This document shows positions 1 through 5,283 of a stretch of DNA of 5,638 nucleotides, in pieces. Every line of letters begins with the position of its first letter. Position 1 is the first letter of the stretch. The stretch is taken from positions 1 to 5,638 of the forward strand of contig JAUVOA010000114.1 of assembly GCA_030599445.1 (NCBI GenBank), written 5' to 3'. The translations under genes were made by a program, and so were the position numbers. Origin of the DNA: Atribacterota bacterium (GTDB lineage Bacteria > Atribacterota > Phoenicimicrobiia > Phoenicimicrobiales > Phoenicimicrobiaceae). The notes under the pieces were generated by a model. That model did not search any database. It worked only from the letters and a program-made list of their open reading frames with translations, and was not told the origin of the DNA.

Positions 1-28
1 GTTATCCTAATAAAATATCATTTTTGAT

Positions 29-100
29 GTAGGGGTCGGATTTATCCGACCCGGTTTTTTGGTAATTTATTTTAACGGGCTTGATGAATCAAGCTTCTAC
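29..100. repeat. REP/REPIN-like pair of GTAG-headed palindromes in inverted orientation
   Basis: The forward half reads GTAG, then an 8-bp stem GGGTCGGA (33-40), loop TTTA and TCCGACCC (45-52), then GG and a T-run. Read on the minus strand from position 100, the other half is GTAG, AAGCTTGA, loop TTCA, TCAAGCCC, G. Both halves share head, stem length, loop size and the CCCG end. Their stems differ at three base pairs where both partners changed (T-A to C-G, C-G to T-A, G-C to T-A), so the fold is kept. The minus half has two A.C mismatches at its outer stem. A GTAG tetranucleotide beside a palindrome is the recognised signature of REP sequences moved by RAYT (Y1 HUH) transposases, and an inverted pair is a REPIN. 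The assignment is by architecture only; no RAYT gene is in the window. Confidence 0.6.
33..60 (+). terminator. Rho-independent terminator-like hairpin at window start
   Basis: A perfect 8-bp GC-rich stem (33-40 with 45-52) with a 4-nt loop is followed after GG by six T residues (55-60). On the plus strand it would terminate a gene lying left of the window. Stop codons occur at 25-27 (frame 1) and 30-32 (frame 3), either of which could end such a gene, but too little sequence is present to tell. The same 20 bp occurs at 4584-4603 in inverted orientation. Confidence 0.55.
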
Positions 101-134
101 ACCATTAAAACTAAATTTTTTAAACTTTTTTTTA

Positions 135-175
135 ATTTTAAGTTTTGAGCTTTGGTTTTGCGTTTTAAGTTTACA
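135..175. repeat. Degenerate heptamer repeat tract upstream of comEA
   Basis: Successive units read ATTTTAA, GTTTTGA, GCTTTGG, TTTTGC (one base short), GTTTTAA, GTTTACA. The spacing is 7 bp with one 6-bp unit, and the pattern is a purine or C/G start followed by a T-run. It has no coding potential. It is T-rich, so some periodicity could be chance, but heptamer tracts of other sequence occur in both other intergenic gaps of this window, which strengthens the call. Confidence 0.4.
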
Positions 176-177
176 AT
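172..177 (+). promoter_or_regulatory. Candidate -10 element for the comEA operon
   Basis: TACAAT matches the sigma-70/sigma-A -10 consensus at five of six positions and lies about 37 bp before the comEA start, which would give a leader of roughly 30 nt. I find no convincing -35 at 16-18 bp upstream; TTGAGC at 145-150 is too far away. In DNA this AT-rich a chance match is easy, so this is weak. Confidence 0.22.
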
Positions 178-213
178 AATACACGATACGAAAAAAGTAA
201 GGAGATAATAATT

Positions 214-846
214 ATGTTTAACCTTTCCAATCAAGAAAAAATTACCATAATTTTGTTATTAATAGTGATAATAGTAGGGGTAGGAATAATTTTGAATAAA
301 AATATTAATAAAGAAGATAATTTTATTGTAAATCGTGCTTCAGATATTTCAGAAAATAATCCTGCAATAAAAATAGAAGTTCCACCGGTTATTATTCATA
401 TCGCTGGTGCAGTTAAAAACCCCGGAGTTTATCAATTAAAATCAACCGATAGAATTGTTGATGCAGTAAAAATTGCAGGAGGAGCAACCGAAGAGGCCAA
501 CTTGGATTCGATTAACCTTGCTGCTCTTCTTAGGGATGGACAAAAAATAATTGTTCCTTATAAAACTTATAGTGAAACCGGTGAAGAAATTAATACAAAT
601 ACATATAACCATACGGCAAGTGTGTATTCTTCTTCTCCGGTTTCTACCTCTGCGAAAATTAATATTAATACCGCTAATGCGAATATGTTACAGACTTTAC
701 CCGGAATTGGACCGGTTCTTTCAGAAAGAATAATAGAATATAGAAATCAAAATGGATTTTTTGGAGTGATTGATGATATAAAGGATGTTTCCGGAATTGC
801 AGAAAAAAAATATGAAGGAATTAAAGATCTAATTTGTATCCAATAA
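214..846 (+). CDS. comEA: ComEA-family DNA receptor (SLBB + helix-hairpin-helix)
   Basis: ComEA binds incoming double-stranded DNA at the outer face of the cytoplasmic membrane and passes it to ComEC during natural transformation. The 210-residue protein has the full family layout. A short cytoplasmic N-terminus is followed by one hydrophobic segment at about residues 10-27. An SLBB/soluble-ligand-binding domain spans about 59-115 (HIAGAVKNPGVYQL, then VDAVKIAGGATEEANLDSIN and DGQKIIVP). A Ser/Thr/Asn-rich linker covers about 116-147. A tandem helix-hairpin-helix DNA-binding domain spans about 149-209, with the hallmark INTAN, LPGIGPVLSERII and DVSGI segments. The ATG at 214 is preceded by a strong AAGGAG at 199-204 with 9-nt spacing. 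Length is normal for SLBB-type ComEA proteins. The gene overlaps comEC by 13 bp, implying co-transcription and translational coupling. No comEB lies between them. Confidence 0.93.
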   Translation: MFNLSNQEKITIILLLIVIIVGVGIILNKNINKEDNFIVNRASDISENNPAIKIEVPPVIIHIAGAVKNPGVYQLKSTDRIVDAVKIAGGATEEANLDSINLAALLRDGQKIIVPYKTYSETGEEINTNTYNHTASVYSSSPVSTSAKININTANANMLQTLPGIGPVLSERIIEYRNQNGFFGVIDDIKDVSGIAEKKYEGIKDLICIQ

Positions 847-3230
847 AAAATATATCTTTAGATAGCAAATACAATGTTATTAGACCCCTACCTATAATTT
901 TAGCTCTATATATAATAGGTATAATTTATGGTAAATTTATTAGCATTAATCTAATATTTTTATTTTCTATCATAATGCTATTAATATTAATTTCAATTAT
1001 AAGTTTTGTAAAGCAGTGGAATATAACCACTGCTTTATTGTTTTTAATAATATTTTTAATCGGCATATTAAATTATAATCTAAATTCTAATCCCATTGGG
1101 GCTAACCATATAGCAAATTTTGTAGAAGATAAGAAGTTAACAATTATTTGTACGGTTTTAGACAAAGAATATTATCCCAATCAGGAGAAAATATCTTTTA
1201 AGGTCAAAGCAAACCAAATAGAAAGAGGAGATTACAGTATTGAAACACAGGGCTTAATATTGGTGAATACCTATTTGGGGGATTGTCCATATGAGTACGG
1301 AGATGTGCTTAAAATTAAAGGGAAATTAGAGAAGCCCACAGGAAAAAATAATTTTGGCGAGTTTGATTATGAATTATATTTAGCTCGAGAAAAGATCTTC
1401 GCTTATCTCAATATCTGGCAGGAAAAAGATATTCAAAAAATTGGAGAAGATGATTCTAATTTTTTGGTATCATTCTCCTTATCAGCAAGAAATAAAATAA
1501 AAGATATTACCAAACTGACCTTGCCACCGCCGTATAGTTACCTTCTTATAGGTATGCTATTAGGAGAAAAAGGTTTTATTACTCCTAATTTGAAAGAAGT
1601 ATTTACCGATGCAGGGATTATGCATGTATTAGCAGTTTCAGGTTTACATGTAGGTATAATTGCTATGGCCTTACTTGCTTTCTTAAGTATATTACGGTTA
1701 CCGAAGAAGCTTAAATTGCTAATCTTAATATTAATTCTAATAATGTATGCATCTATCACTGGTTTTCGTCCTTCGGTATTAAGAGCGACCATTATGTTTA
1801 TTCTATTAATAGGTGGGAAATTAATCAATAGAAGTAGAAATCTTAATACTTCTCTATTTTTTGCAGCGTTTGTAATCTTGTTATCTAATCCCTTAATACT
1901 ATATGATGCTGGTTTTCTCCTATCCTTTATAGTAACTTTTTCTATTATAAATTTATCACCAATCTTGCAAGGATTATTTTCTAAAATAGTAGTCTGGATT
2001 AAAAATCCTTTAGCGGTTTCAACAGCTGCCTGGATAGGACTTTTTCCGCTTTCTGCATATTTTTTCACTAAAGTATCGATAATATCCATTGTTTCCAATA
2101 TATTTATTGTTCCTTTAACCGGGATAGCGGTAATATTAGGATTTTTAACCTTTTTTATCGGAATGGTAAGTATTTATCTAGCCGCTATAATTGCAAATAT
2201 AAACTACCTGGTGTTGAATCTAATCACCTTAATAGCGAAATTATTTTCTTCACTTCCTTTTGCCTTTGTTTATGTTGCTCAACCGTCAATTATGGTAATT
2301 ATTTTATATTATTTAACAGTATTTTTTATTGTTGAAATGTTTTATAAAAAAACACTATCGCAAAAAATAAAGAAAAAAGCTGTCTTAATAGTATTATCAG
2401 TTGCATTGCTACTAATTATTATTCAGGTATTTTATCCAACAGACAATCTCAAAGTAAATTTTATAAATGTTGGACAGGGAGATTGTATCCTAATTGAAGC
2501 CCCTAATAAGATAAATATCTTAATCGATGGAGGAGGAACCCCTCAAAGTGCTTTTGATGTGGGAAGTAAAATCGTTATACCTTACTTGAGAAGAAAAGGG
2601 ATAAACGAGATTGATTTGTTAATCTTAACTCATCCTCATTTAGATCATTTAGAAGGATTATTGCCGGTATTAAAGGAATTTAAAGTAGGTATGGTTTTAG
2701 ATAGTGGATTACTCTGTGATATATCAGCATATAAAGAATTTATTTCTCTAATACAAAAAAAGGGCATACCATATCATAAAGCTAAAGCCGGAGATAATTT
2801 TATATTTAGTAACAATTTGGAAATATTTTTACTTAATCCTTTGTATGATTCTGATTTCTATGACGAATCTGATTTTAATAATGCGTCAATTGTGGTAAAA
2901 TTATTCTATAAAAATGCAGATTTTCTTTTTACCGGAGACATAGAGGAAGCTGCTGAAAAAAAATTATTGGTCTGGGAGAATATTTTACAGAGCGATATAT
3001 TAAAAGTTGGCCATCATGGAAGTACAACTTCTACTAATTTAGAATTTTTAGATAAGGTTGACCCAAGCATTGCAGTTATTACTGTGGGCAAAAATCATTT
3101 TGGGCATCCTTCGCAGAAAATTATAGAAAGATTAGAAGATAAGAATATACAAATATATCGGACAGATGAAGACGGAACGATAATTATAAGAACAAACGGC
3201 CAGGAATATTGGATAAGAACGCTGAGGTAA
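834..3230 (+). CDS. comEC: ComEC/Rec2 DNA-uptake channel with metallo-beta-lactamase domain
   Basis: ComEC is the polytopic membrane protein that carries single-stranded DNA into the cytoplasm during transformation; its C-terminal domain is thought to degrade the non-transported strand. The 798 residues show three parts. Residues 15-82 are an N-terminal membrane bundle followed by a soluble OB-like region (about 95-215). Residues about 235-530 are the Competence channel domain, with the hallmark HVLAVSGLHVG (264-274) and TGFRPSVLRA (309-318). The metallo-beta-lactamase domain runs from about 540 to the end, with NVGQGD (545-550), IDGGG (564-568), the intact metal motif HPHLDH (600-605), TGDI (700-703), GHHGS (726-730) and HFGHP (755-759). 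The catalytic residues seem intact, so the nuclease domain is likely active. The start is TTG inside comEA; AAGGA at 815-819 lies 14 nt upstream, a long spacing. No in-frame ATG occurs before the first membrane segment, so TTG plus translational coupling is the best reading. Full length, no frameshift. Confidence 0.95.
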   Translation: MYPIKNISLDSKYNVIRPLPIILALYIIGIIYGKFISINLIFLFSIIMLLILISIISFVKQWNITTALLFLIIFLIGILNYNLNSNPIGANHIANFVEDKKLTIICTVLDKEYYPNQEKISFKVKANQIERGDYSIETQGLILVNTYLGDCPYEYGDVLKIKGKLEKPTGKNNFGEFDYELYLAREKIFAYLNIWQEKDIQKIGEDDSNFLVSFSLSARNKIKDITKLTLPPPYSYLLIGMLLGEKGFITPNLKEVFTDAGIMHVLAVSGLHVGIIAMALLAFLSILRLPKKLKLLILILILIMYASITGFRPSVLRATIMFILLIGGKLINRSRNLNTSLFFAAFVILLSNPLILYDAGFLLSFIVTFSIINLSPILQGLFSKIVVWIKNPLAVSTAAWIGLFPLSAYFFTKVSIISIVSNIFIVPLTGIAVILGFLTFFIGMVSIYLAAIIANINYLVLNLITLIAKLFSSLPFAFVYVAQPSIMVIILYYLTVFFIVEMFYKKTLSQKIKKKAVLIVLSVALLLIIIQVFYPTDNLKVNFINVGQGDCILIEAPNKINILIDGGGTPQSAFDVGSKIVIPYLRRKGINEIDLLILTHPHLDHLEGLLPVLKEFKVGMVLDSGLLCDISAYKEFISLIQKKGIPYHKAKAGDNFIFSNNLEIFLLNPLYDSDFYDESDFNNASIVVKLFYKNADFLFTGDIEEAAEKKLLVWENILQSDILKVGHHGSTTSTNLEFLDKVDPSIAVITVGKNHFGHPSQKIIERLEDKNIQIYRTDEDGTIIIRTNGQEYWIRTLR

Positions 3231-3258
3231 AATAATTAAAATGAACCAAGGAAGATAA

Positions 3259-4269
3259 ATGAATTACGAAAGTATGTTAAGCCTTATAAAACAAGAAAAG
3301 ATATATCCTGTTTACCTGTTATATGGAAAAGAAAATTATTTAAAAGAAGACATTTTAAAAAAACTTCGAAAAAGATTAATTAACCCTGCCTATAGAGAGT
3401 TAAATTATAAGGTTTTTTATGGTGAAAAAATTTCTATAAATGTGGTAATAAATGATTTAAAAATACTGCCTCTAATATCTGAACATAAATTAGTAGTAAT
3501 AAAGGAAGCAGAAAATATTAACAAAAATGATGAGAAGAAATTAGTAAATTATTTTAACCAGCTCAACTCAAAAAATATTTTTTCTACCCTAATAATTATC
3601 TATAAGGAGGGTAGGCCAAACAAAGAATTAATAACAGCAATTAAAAGGATAGGAATAATAGCTAATTTTAACATTACAGATAAAGGAAAATTAGCCTTAT
3701 GGATAAAATCTAAATTCAGGCAGAGTAATAAAAAAATTACTCAGGAAGCTCTATTTTATTTACAATCTATAGTTGGTCCTGATTTAGCCCGCCTTTTTAA
3801 TGAAATAGAAAAAATAGATATTTATACAAAAGACCATAAAATAATAGAAAAAGAAGATGTTATGATAACGATAGGTGGTTCAGAGGCAGTTAATATATTT
3901 AAGGTATTAGATTCTGTTGGAAATAAAGACATAAAAAATGCAATAGATGGTTTGGTAAAGTTAAATCAAGGCAACCTTCATCATTTATCCATATTTGCCA
4001 TGATATACAGGCAAATAAAACTTATACTTCAAACAAAATTATTAATTGCAGGTGGATTTAATTTTAAAGAAGTAGAGAAGAAACTAAAACTTCCTTACTT
4101 TGTTGTCGAAAAAATAATAAAACAGTCTAAAAAATATACTTTTAAGGAAATTTGTAAATCTTATGAATTATTGAATATTGCTGACTTAGCATTTAAAGAT
4201 AGCCAGCAGGAACCCAAAATTATTTTAGAAGAATTGGTTATGAATATTATAAAATGCAGTAATAAGTAA
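3259..4269 (+). CDS. holA: DNA polymerase III delta subunit (clamp loader)
   Basis: HolA is the delta subunit of the clamp-loader complex; it opens the beta sliding clamp for loading on DNA. The 336 residues are normal family length. The N-terminal AAA+-like fold begins with PVYLLYGKENYLKEDIL (about 17-33), the typical delta opening in which the P-loop is degenerate, since delta does not hydrolyse ATP. Later segments are characteristic: IGGSEAVNIFKVLDSVGN (about 205-222), the helical collar region with GNLHHLSIFAMIYRQIKLIL, LPYFVVEKIIKQSKKY, and the closing LLNIADLAFKDSQQEPKIILEELV. The ATG at 3259 follows AAGGAAG at 3248-3254, 4 nt from its end. It lies 28 bp after comEC with no terminator between, so it is probably in the same transcript. 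holA downstream of comEC is a common order in Firmicutes and other bacteria. The last codons and stop lie within a heptamer repeat array that continues into the spacer. Confidence 0.93.
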   Translation: MNYESMLSLIKQEKIYPVYLLYGKENYLKEDILKKLRKRLINPAYRELNYKVFYGEKISINVVINDLKILPLISEHKLVVIKEAENINKNDEKKLVNYFNQLNSKNIFSTLIIIYKEGRPNKELITAIKRIGIIANFNITDKGKLALWIKSKFRQSNKKITQEALFYLQSIVGPDLARLFNEIEKIDIYTKDHKIIEKEDVMITIGGSEAVNIFKVLDSVGNKDIKNAIDGLVKLNQGNLHHLSIFAMIYRQIKLILQTKLLIAGGFNFKEVEKKLKLPYFVVEKIIKQSKKYTFKEICKSYELLNIADLAFKDSQQEPKIILEELVMNIIKCSNK

Positions 4270-4292
4270 TAAGTAACGGGTAATGAGCATAA
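4258..4292. repeat. Heptamer repeat array overlapping the holA stop
   Basis: Consecutive 7-bp units are AGTAATA (4258), AGTAATA (4265), AGTAACG (4272), GGTAATG (4279) and a degenerate AGCATAA (4286). The first unit is inside holA and the second contains its stop codon (4267-4269). The same unit family resumes at 4346, and an inverted stretch lies between. Confidence 0.7.
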
Positions 4293-4308
4293 ATTTACTA
4301 AATCCTAA

Positions 4309-4337
4309 AAACTGGTTACTTATCACGTGTTACACAT
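4309..4337 (-). repeat. Heptamer repeats of the same family in inverted orientation
   Basis: Read on the minus strand this stretch gives TGTAACA, CGTGATA, AGTAACC, which fits the AGTAAYA heptamer family in register. It forms an inverted repeat with the holA-end array: ATAAGTAAC at 4269-4277 pairs with GTTACTTAT at 4315-4323. It could fold weakly in RNA but has no T-run after it, so I do not call it a terminator. Confidence 0.5.
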
Positions 4338-4345
4338 ATAAATTC

Positions 4346-4401
4346 AGTAACAAGTAATATGTAATGAGTAATATGTAATAAGTCACGAGTTGCAAGTTTG
4401 A
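4346..4401. repeat. Eight-unit heptamer repeat array between holA and rpsT
   Basis: The units in strict 7-bp register are AGTAACA, AGTAATA, TGTAATG, AGTAATA, TGTAATA, AGTCACG, AGTTGCA, AGTTTGA. The first five are close to each other and the last three drift while keeping AGT at the start. No gene is present. The tract resembles short tandemly repeated heptanucleotides (STRRs) known from cyanobacterial intergenic DNA, although nothing else here suggests a cyanobacterium. Confidence 0.7.
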
Positions 4402-4408
4402 AAAAGAA

Positions 4409-4448
4409 GGGGTGTATTGTATATGTCTGTTAATGATGATTCCACCCC
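4409..4448. repeat. Possible GGGGTG/CACCCC inverted repeat
   Basis: GGGGTGTA at 4409-4416 can pair with TCCACCCC at 4441-4448, with one mismatch and a loop of 24 nt. No T-run follows. It may be an eroded palindromic element; the long loop makes a functional hairpin doubtful. Confidence 0.25.
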
Positions 4449-4456
4449 ATAATCGT

Positions 4457-4479
4457 TGGACAGGCGTCTCGCCTGTCTA
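4457..4479. repeat. GC-rich palindrome of a second sequence type
   Basis: GACAGGCG (4459-4466), loop TCT, CGCCTGTC (4470-4477) is a perfect 8-bp stem; a G.T and a T-A pair extend it to ten. It stands out sharply in GC content from the surrounding DNA. It lies about 190 bp after holA and is followed by TATTGG, with no T-run, so a terminator role is unsupported. It has no GTAG head in the position seen for the other palindromes, so it is probably a separate dispersed repeat family. Confidence 0.6.
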
Positions 4480-4558
4480 TTGGTAGTTATATTGTGTGTA
4501 AACTAGAGAAGAGCGCACAGATGAGTATATCGTGAAGAGAATAAAAGAGAGATAAAAA

Positions 4559-4607
4559 GTAGGGACGTATGGCAAAATAAAACGGGTCGGATAAATCCGA
4601 CCCATAC
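4559..4607. repeat. Second REP/REPIN-like site, one half intact and one degraded
   Basis: The right half, read on the minus strand from 4607, is GTAT, GGGTCGGA, TTTA, TCCGACCC, then GTTTT. Its 20-bp hairpin is identical to that at 33-52 but in opposite orientation. The left end begins GTAGGGACGTAT (4559-4570) on the plus strand, so the site again has a GTAG-type head at both ends pointing inward. The left palindrome is not intact; only a weak TAT/ATA pairing remains. I infer a degraded partner. Confidence 0.5.
4574..4603 (-). terminator. Probable rpsT terminator built from the repeat hairpin
   Basis: On the minus strand, about 46 nt after the rpsT stop, the perfect hairpin GGGTCGGA-TTTA-TCCGACCC (4603 to 4584) is followed by GTTTTATTTT (4583 to 4574). 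This is a good intrinsic-terminator form. It points the right way for rpsT; on the plus strand the hairpin is followed by ATACATT and would not terminate holA well. Confidence 0.65.
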
Positions 4608-4649
4608 ATTAAAGACAATATATTATATAAAAATGTTTTGAATTTTTAA

Positions 4650-5162
4650 TTATGATTTTACTTTTTTGGTTTCAGTTTTTTTAGTCGCTGGTTTTTTCAC
4701 AGCCTTTACTGTCTTTTTAACTACTGGTTTTTCTTTAGTTTTAGTTGTTTTCGTAGTCTCTGTTTTTTTCTTAGGGGCTACTACTTTCTTAGCAACCGGT
4801 TTTTTCACAGCCTTTACTGTCTTTTTAACTACTGGTTTCTCTTTAGTCGCTACTACTTTTTTAGGGACAGCAGGTGCAGACTTCTTTATTTGGTCTGGTT
4901 TTATTAAAGTACTTAGTTTTTTAGTTAAGTTTGATTTTTGGCGTGAGGCAGTATTTTTAGGTAAGATGCCTTTGCTGACAGATTTATCTAAAATTGAAAT
5001 AGAATCTTTAAAATACTTACTTGTATCTTCTTTGTTTTTTTCCGAGAGGGCAAGATTGAATTTTTTAATGGTGCTTTTTATTTTTGATTTATAAGATATA
5101 TTTCTTTGGTGACTTTTTTCAGAGGTTTTAACTCTTTTTTTTGCTGATTTTATTTGGGGCAT
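4650..5162 (-). CDS. rpsT: 30S ribosomal protein S20 with long lysine-rich C-terminal tail
   Basis: S20 binds 16S rRNA early in 30S subunit assembly. Residues 1-88 are a normal S20: MPQIKSAKKRVKTSEKSHQR at the start, the helical YKSKIKSTIKKF, then SILDKSVSKGILPKNTASR and QKSNLTKKLSTLI. S20 usually ends near here at about 85-90 residues; this one runs to 170. Residues 89-170 hold 30 lysines, many Pro, Val, Ala and Thr, five acidic residues and no aromatic ones, resembling histone H1 or AlgP-type PAKK tails. TKEKPVVKKTVKAVKKP occurs twice (106-122 and 142-158). The tail is probably disordered and nucleic-acid binding; that is inference. The start ATG (5162-5160) has AAAGGAA at 5175-5169 on the minus strand with good spacing. 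The gene converges on holA and diverges from murJ. The reading frame is continuous from core to tail with no sign of frameshift. Confidence 0.93.
   Translation of the reverse strand: MPQIKSAKKRVKTSEKSHQRNISYKSKIKSTIKKFNLALSEKNKEDTSKYFKDSISILDKSVSKGILPKNTASRQKSNLTKKLSTLIKPDQIKKSAPAVPKKVVATKEKPVVKKTVKAVKKPVAKKVVAPKKKTETTKTTKTKEKPVVKKTVKAVKKPATKKTETKKVKS
4690..4847 (-). repeat. 50-bp direct repeat inside the rpsT tail
   Basis: Copies at 4690-4739 and 4798-4847 are identical except for one T/C difference and lie 108 bp (36 codons) apart, in frame. They encode the repeated TKEKPVVKKTVKAVKKP segment. A shorter flanking similarity (GCTACTACTTT near 4777 and 4848) encodes the repeated KKVVA, suggesting that a larger unit was duplicated and then partly diverged or received an insertion encoding the Thr-Lys-rich stretch. 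Confidence 0.85.
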
Positions 5163-5178
5163 AAATATTTCCTTTCGA

Positions 5179-5213
5179 TAATGTTAAATTTTACTGGATA
5201 AAGTTTAACATTA
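5179..5213. promoter_or_regulatory. 10-bp inverted repeat in the rpsT leader/promoter
   Basis: TAATGTTAAA (5179-5188) and TTTAACATTA (5204-5213) are perfect inverted copies separated by 15 bp. The element lies immediately upstream of the rpsT Shine-Dalgarno sequence, and its distal arm overlaps the proposed -10. It may be a repressor operator. As a leader hairpin it would form only if transcription starts upstream of the distal arm. Which role applies cannot be decided from sequence. Confidence 0.45.
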
Positions 5214-5230
5214 ATTTAATTTAAAATCAA
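5202..5230 (-). promoter_or_regulatory. Candidate rpsT promoter with extended -10
   Basis: On the minus strand TTGATT (5230-5225, -35) is separated by exactly 17 bp from TAAACT (5207-5202, -10), which is preceded by TGT, giving an extended -10 TGnTAAACT. Both hexamers match consensus at four of six positions. The start would fall near 5195, leaving a leader of about 30 nt before the rpsT ATG. Confidence 0.42.
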
Positions 5231-5237
5231 GCCTCTT

Positions 5238-5272
5238 CGTATATCGTATATCGTATATCATATATCGTGAAG
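5238..5272. repeat. Tandem CGTATAT heptamer array
   Basis: Three perfect CGTATAT units (5238, 5245, 5252) are followed by CATATAT (5259) and a divergent CGTGAAG (5266). The last part, TATATCGTGAAGA (5261-5273), recurs exactly at 4526-4538, on the other side of rpsT and in the same orientation. Confidence 0.8.
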
Positions 5273-5283
5273 ATTGTTACCCG

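Noticed and set aside
1..32. Possible 3' end of an upstream gene (stops at 25-27 and 30-32)
   Set aside because: Only eight or nine codons precede each stop, too few to identify a gene or choose a frame; only the terminator-like hairpin that follows hints at one.
551..733. Plus-strand open frame of 60 codons in comEA
   Set aside because: It is an out-of-frame shadow of the ComEA linker and helix-hairpin-helix region.
1538..2098. Minus-strand open frame of 186 codons
   Set aside because: It lies wholly inside the ComEC channel domain, whose hallmark motifs are read on the plus strand; no family features are visible in the antisense product.
3241..3258. Five-codon upstream reading frame before holA (ATG at 3241, TAA at 3256)
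   Set aside because: It has no RBS of its own and most likely exists by chance; the RBS AAGGAAG inside it serves the holA ATG at 3259.
4309..4337. holA terminator from the inverted heptamer units
   Set aside because: The pairing is AT-rich with a long loop and no T-run follows, so it does not fit an intrinsic terminator.
4258..4401. Could the spacer repeats be a CRISPR array?
   Set aside because: Units are 7 bp, contiguous and degenerate, with no repeat of 23-40 bp and no unique spacers; no cas genes are present.
4666..5094. Plus-strand open frame of 142 codons rich in Phe, Val and Thr
   Set aside because: It is the exact antisense of rpsT; the open frame arises because the Lys/Pro/Val/Thr-rich tail has few codons whose complement is a stop. 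rpsT has clear S20 homology and an RBS.
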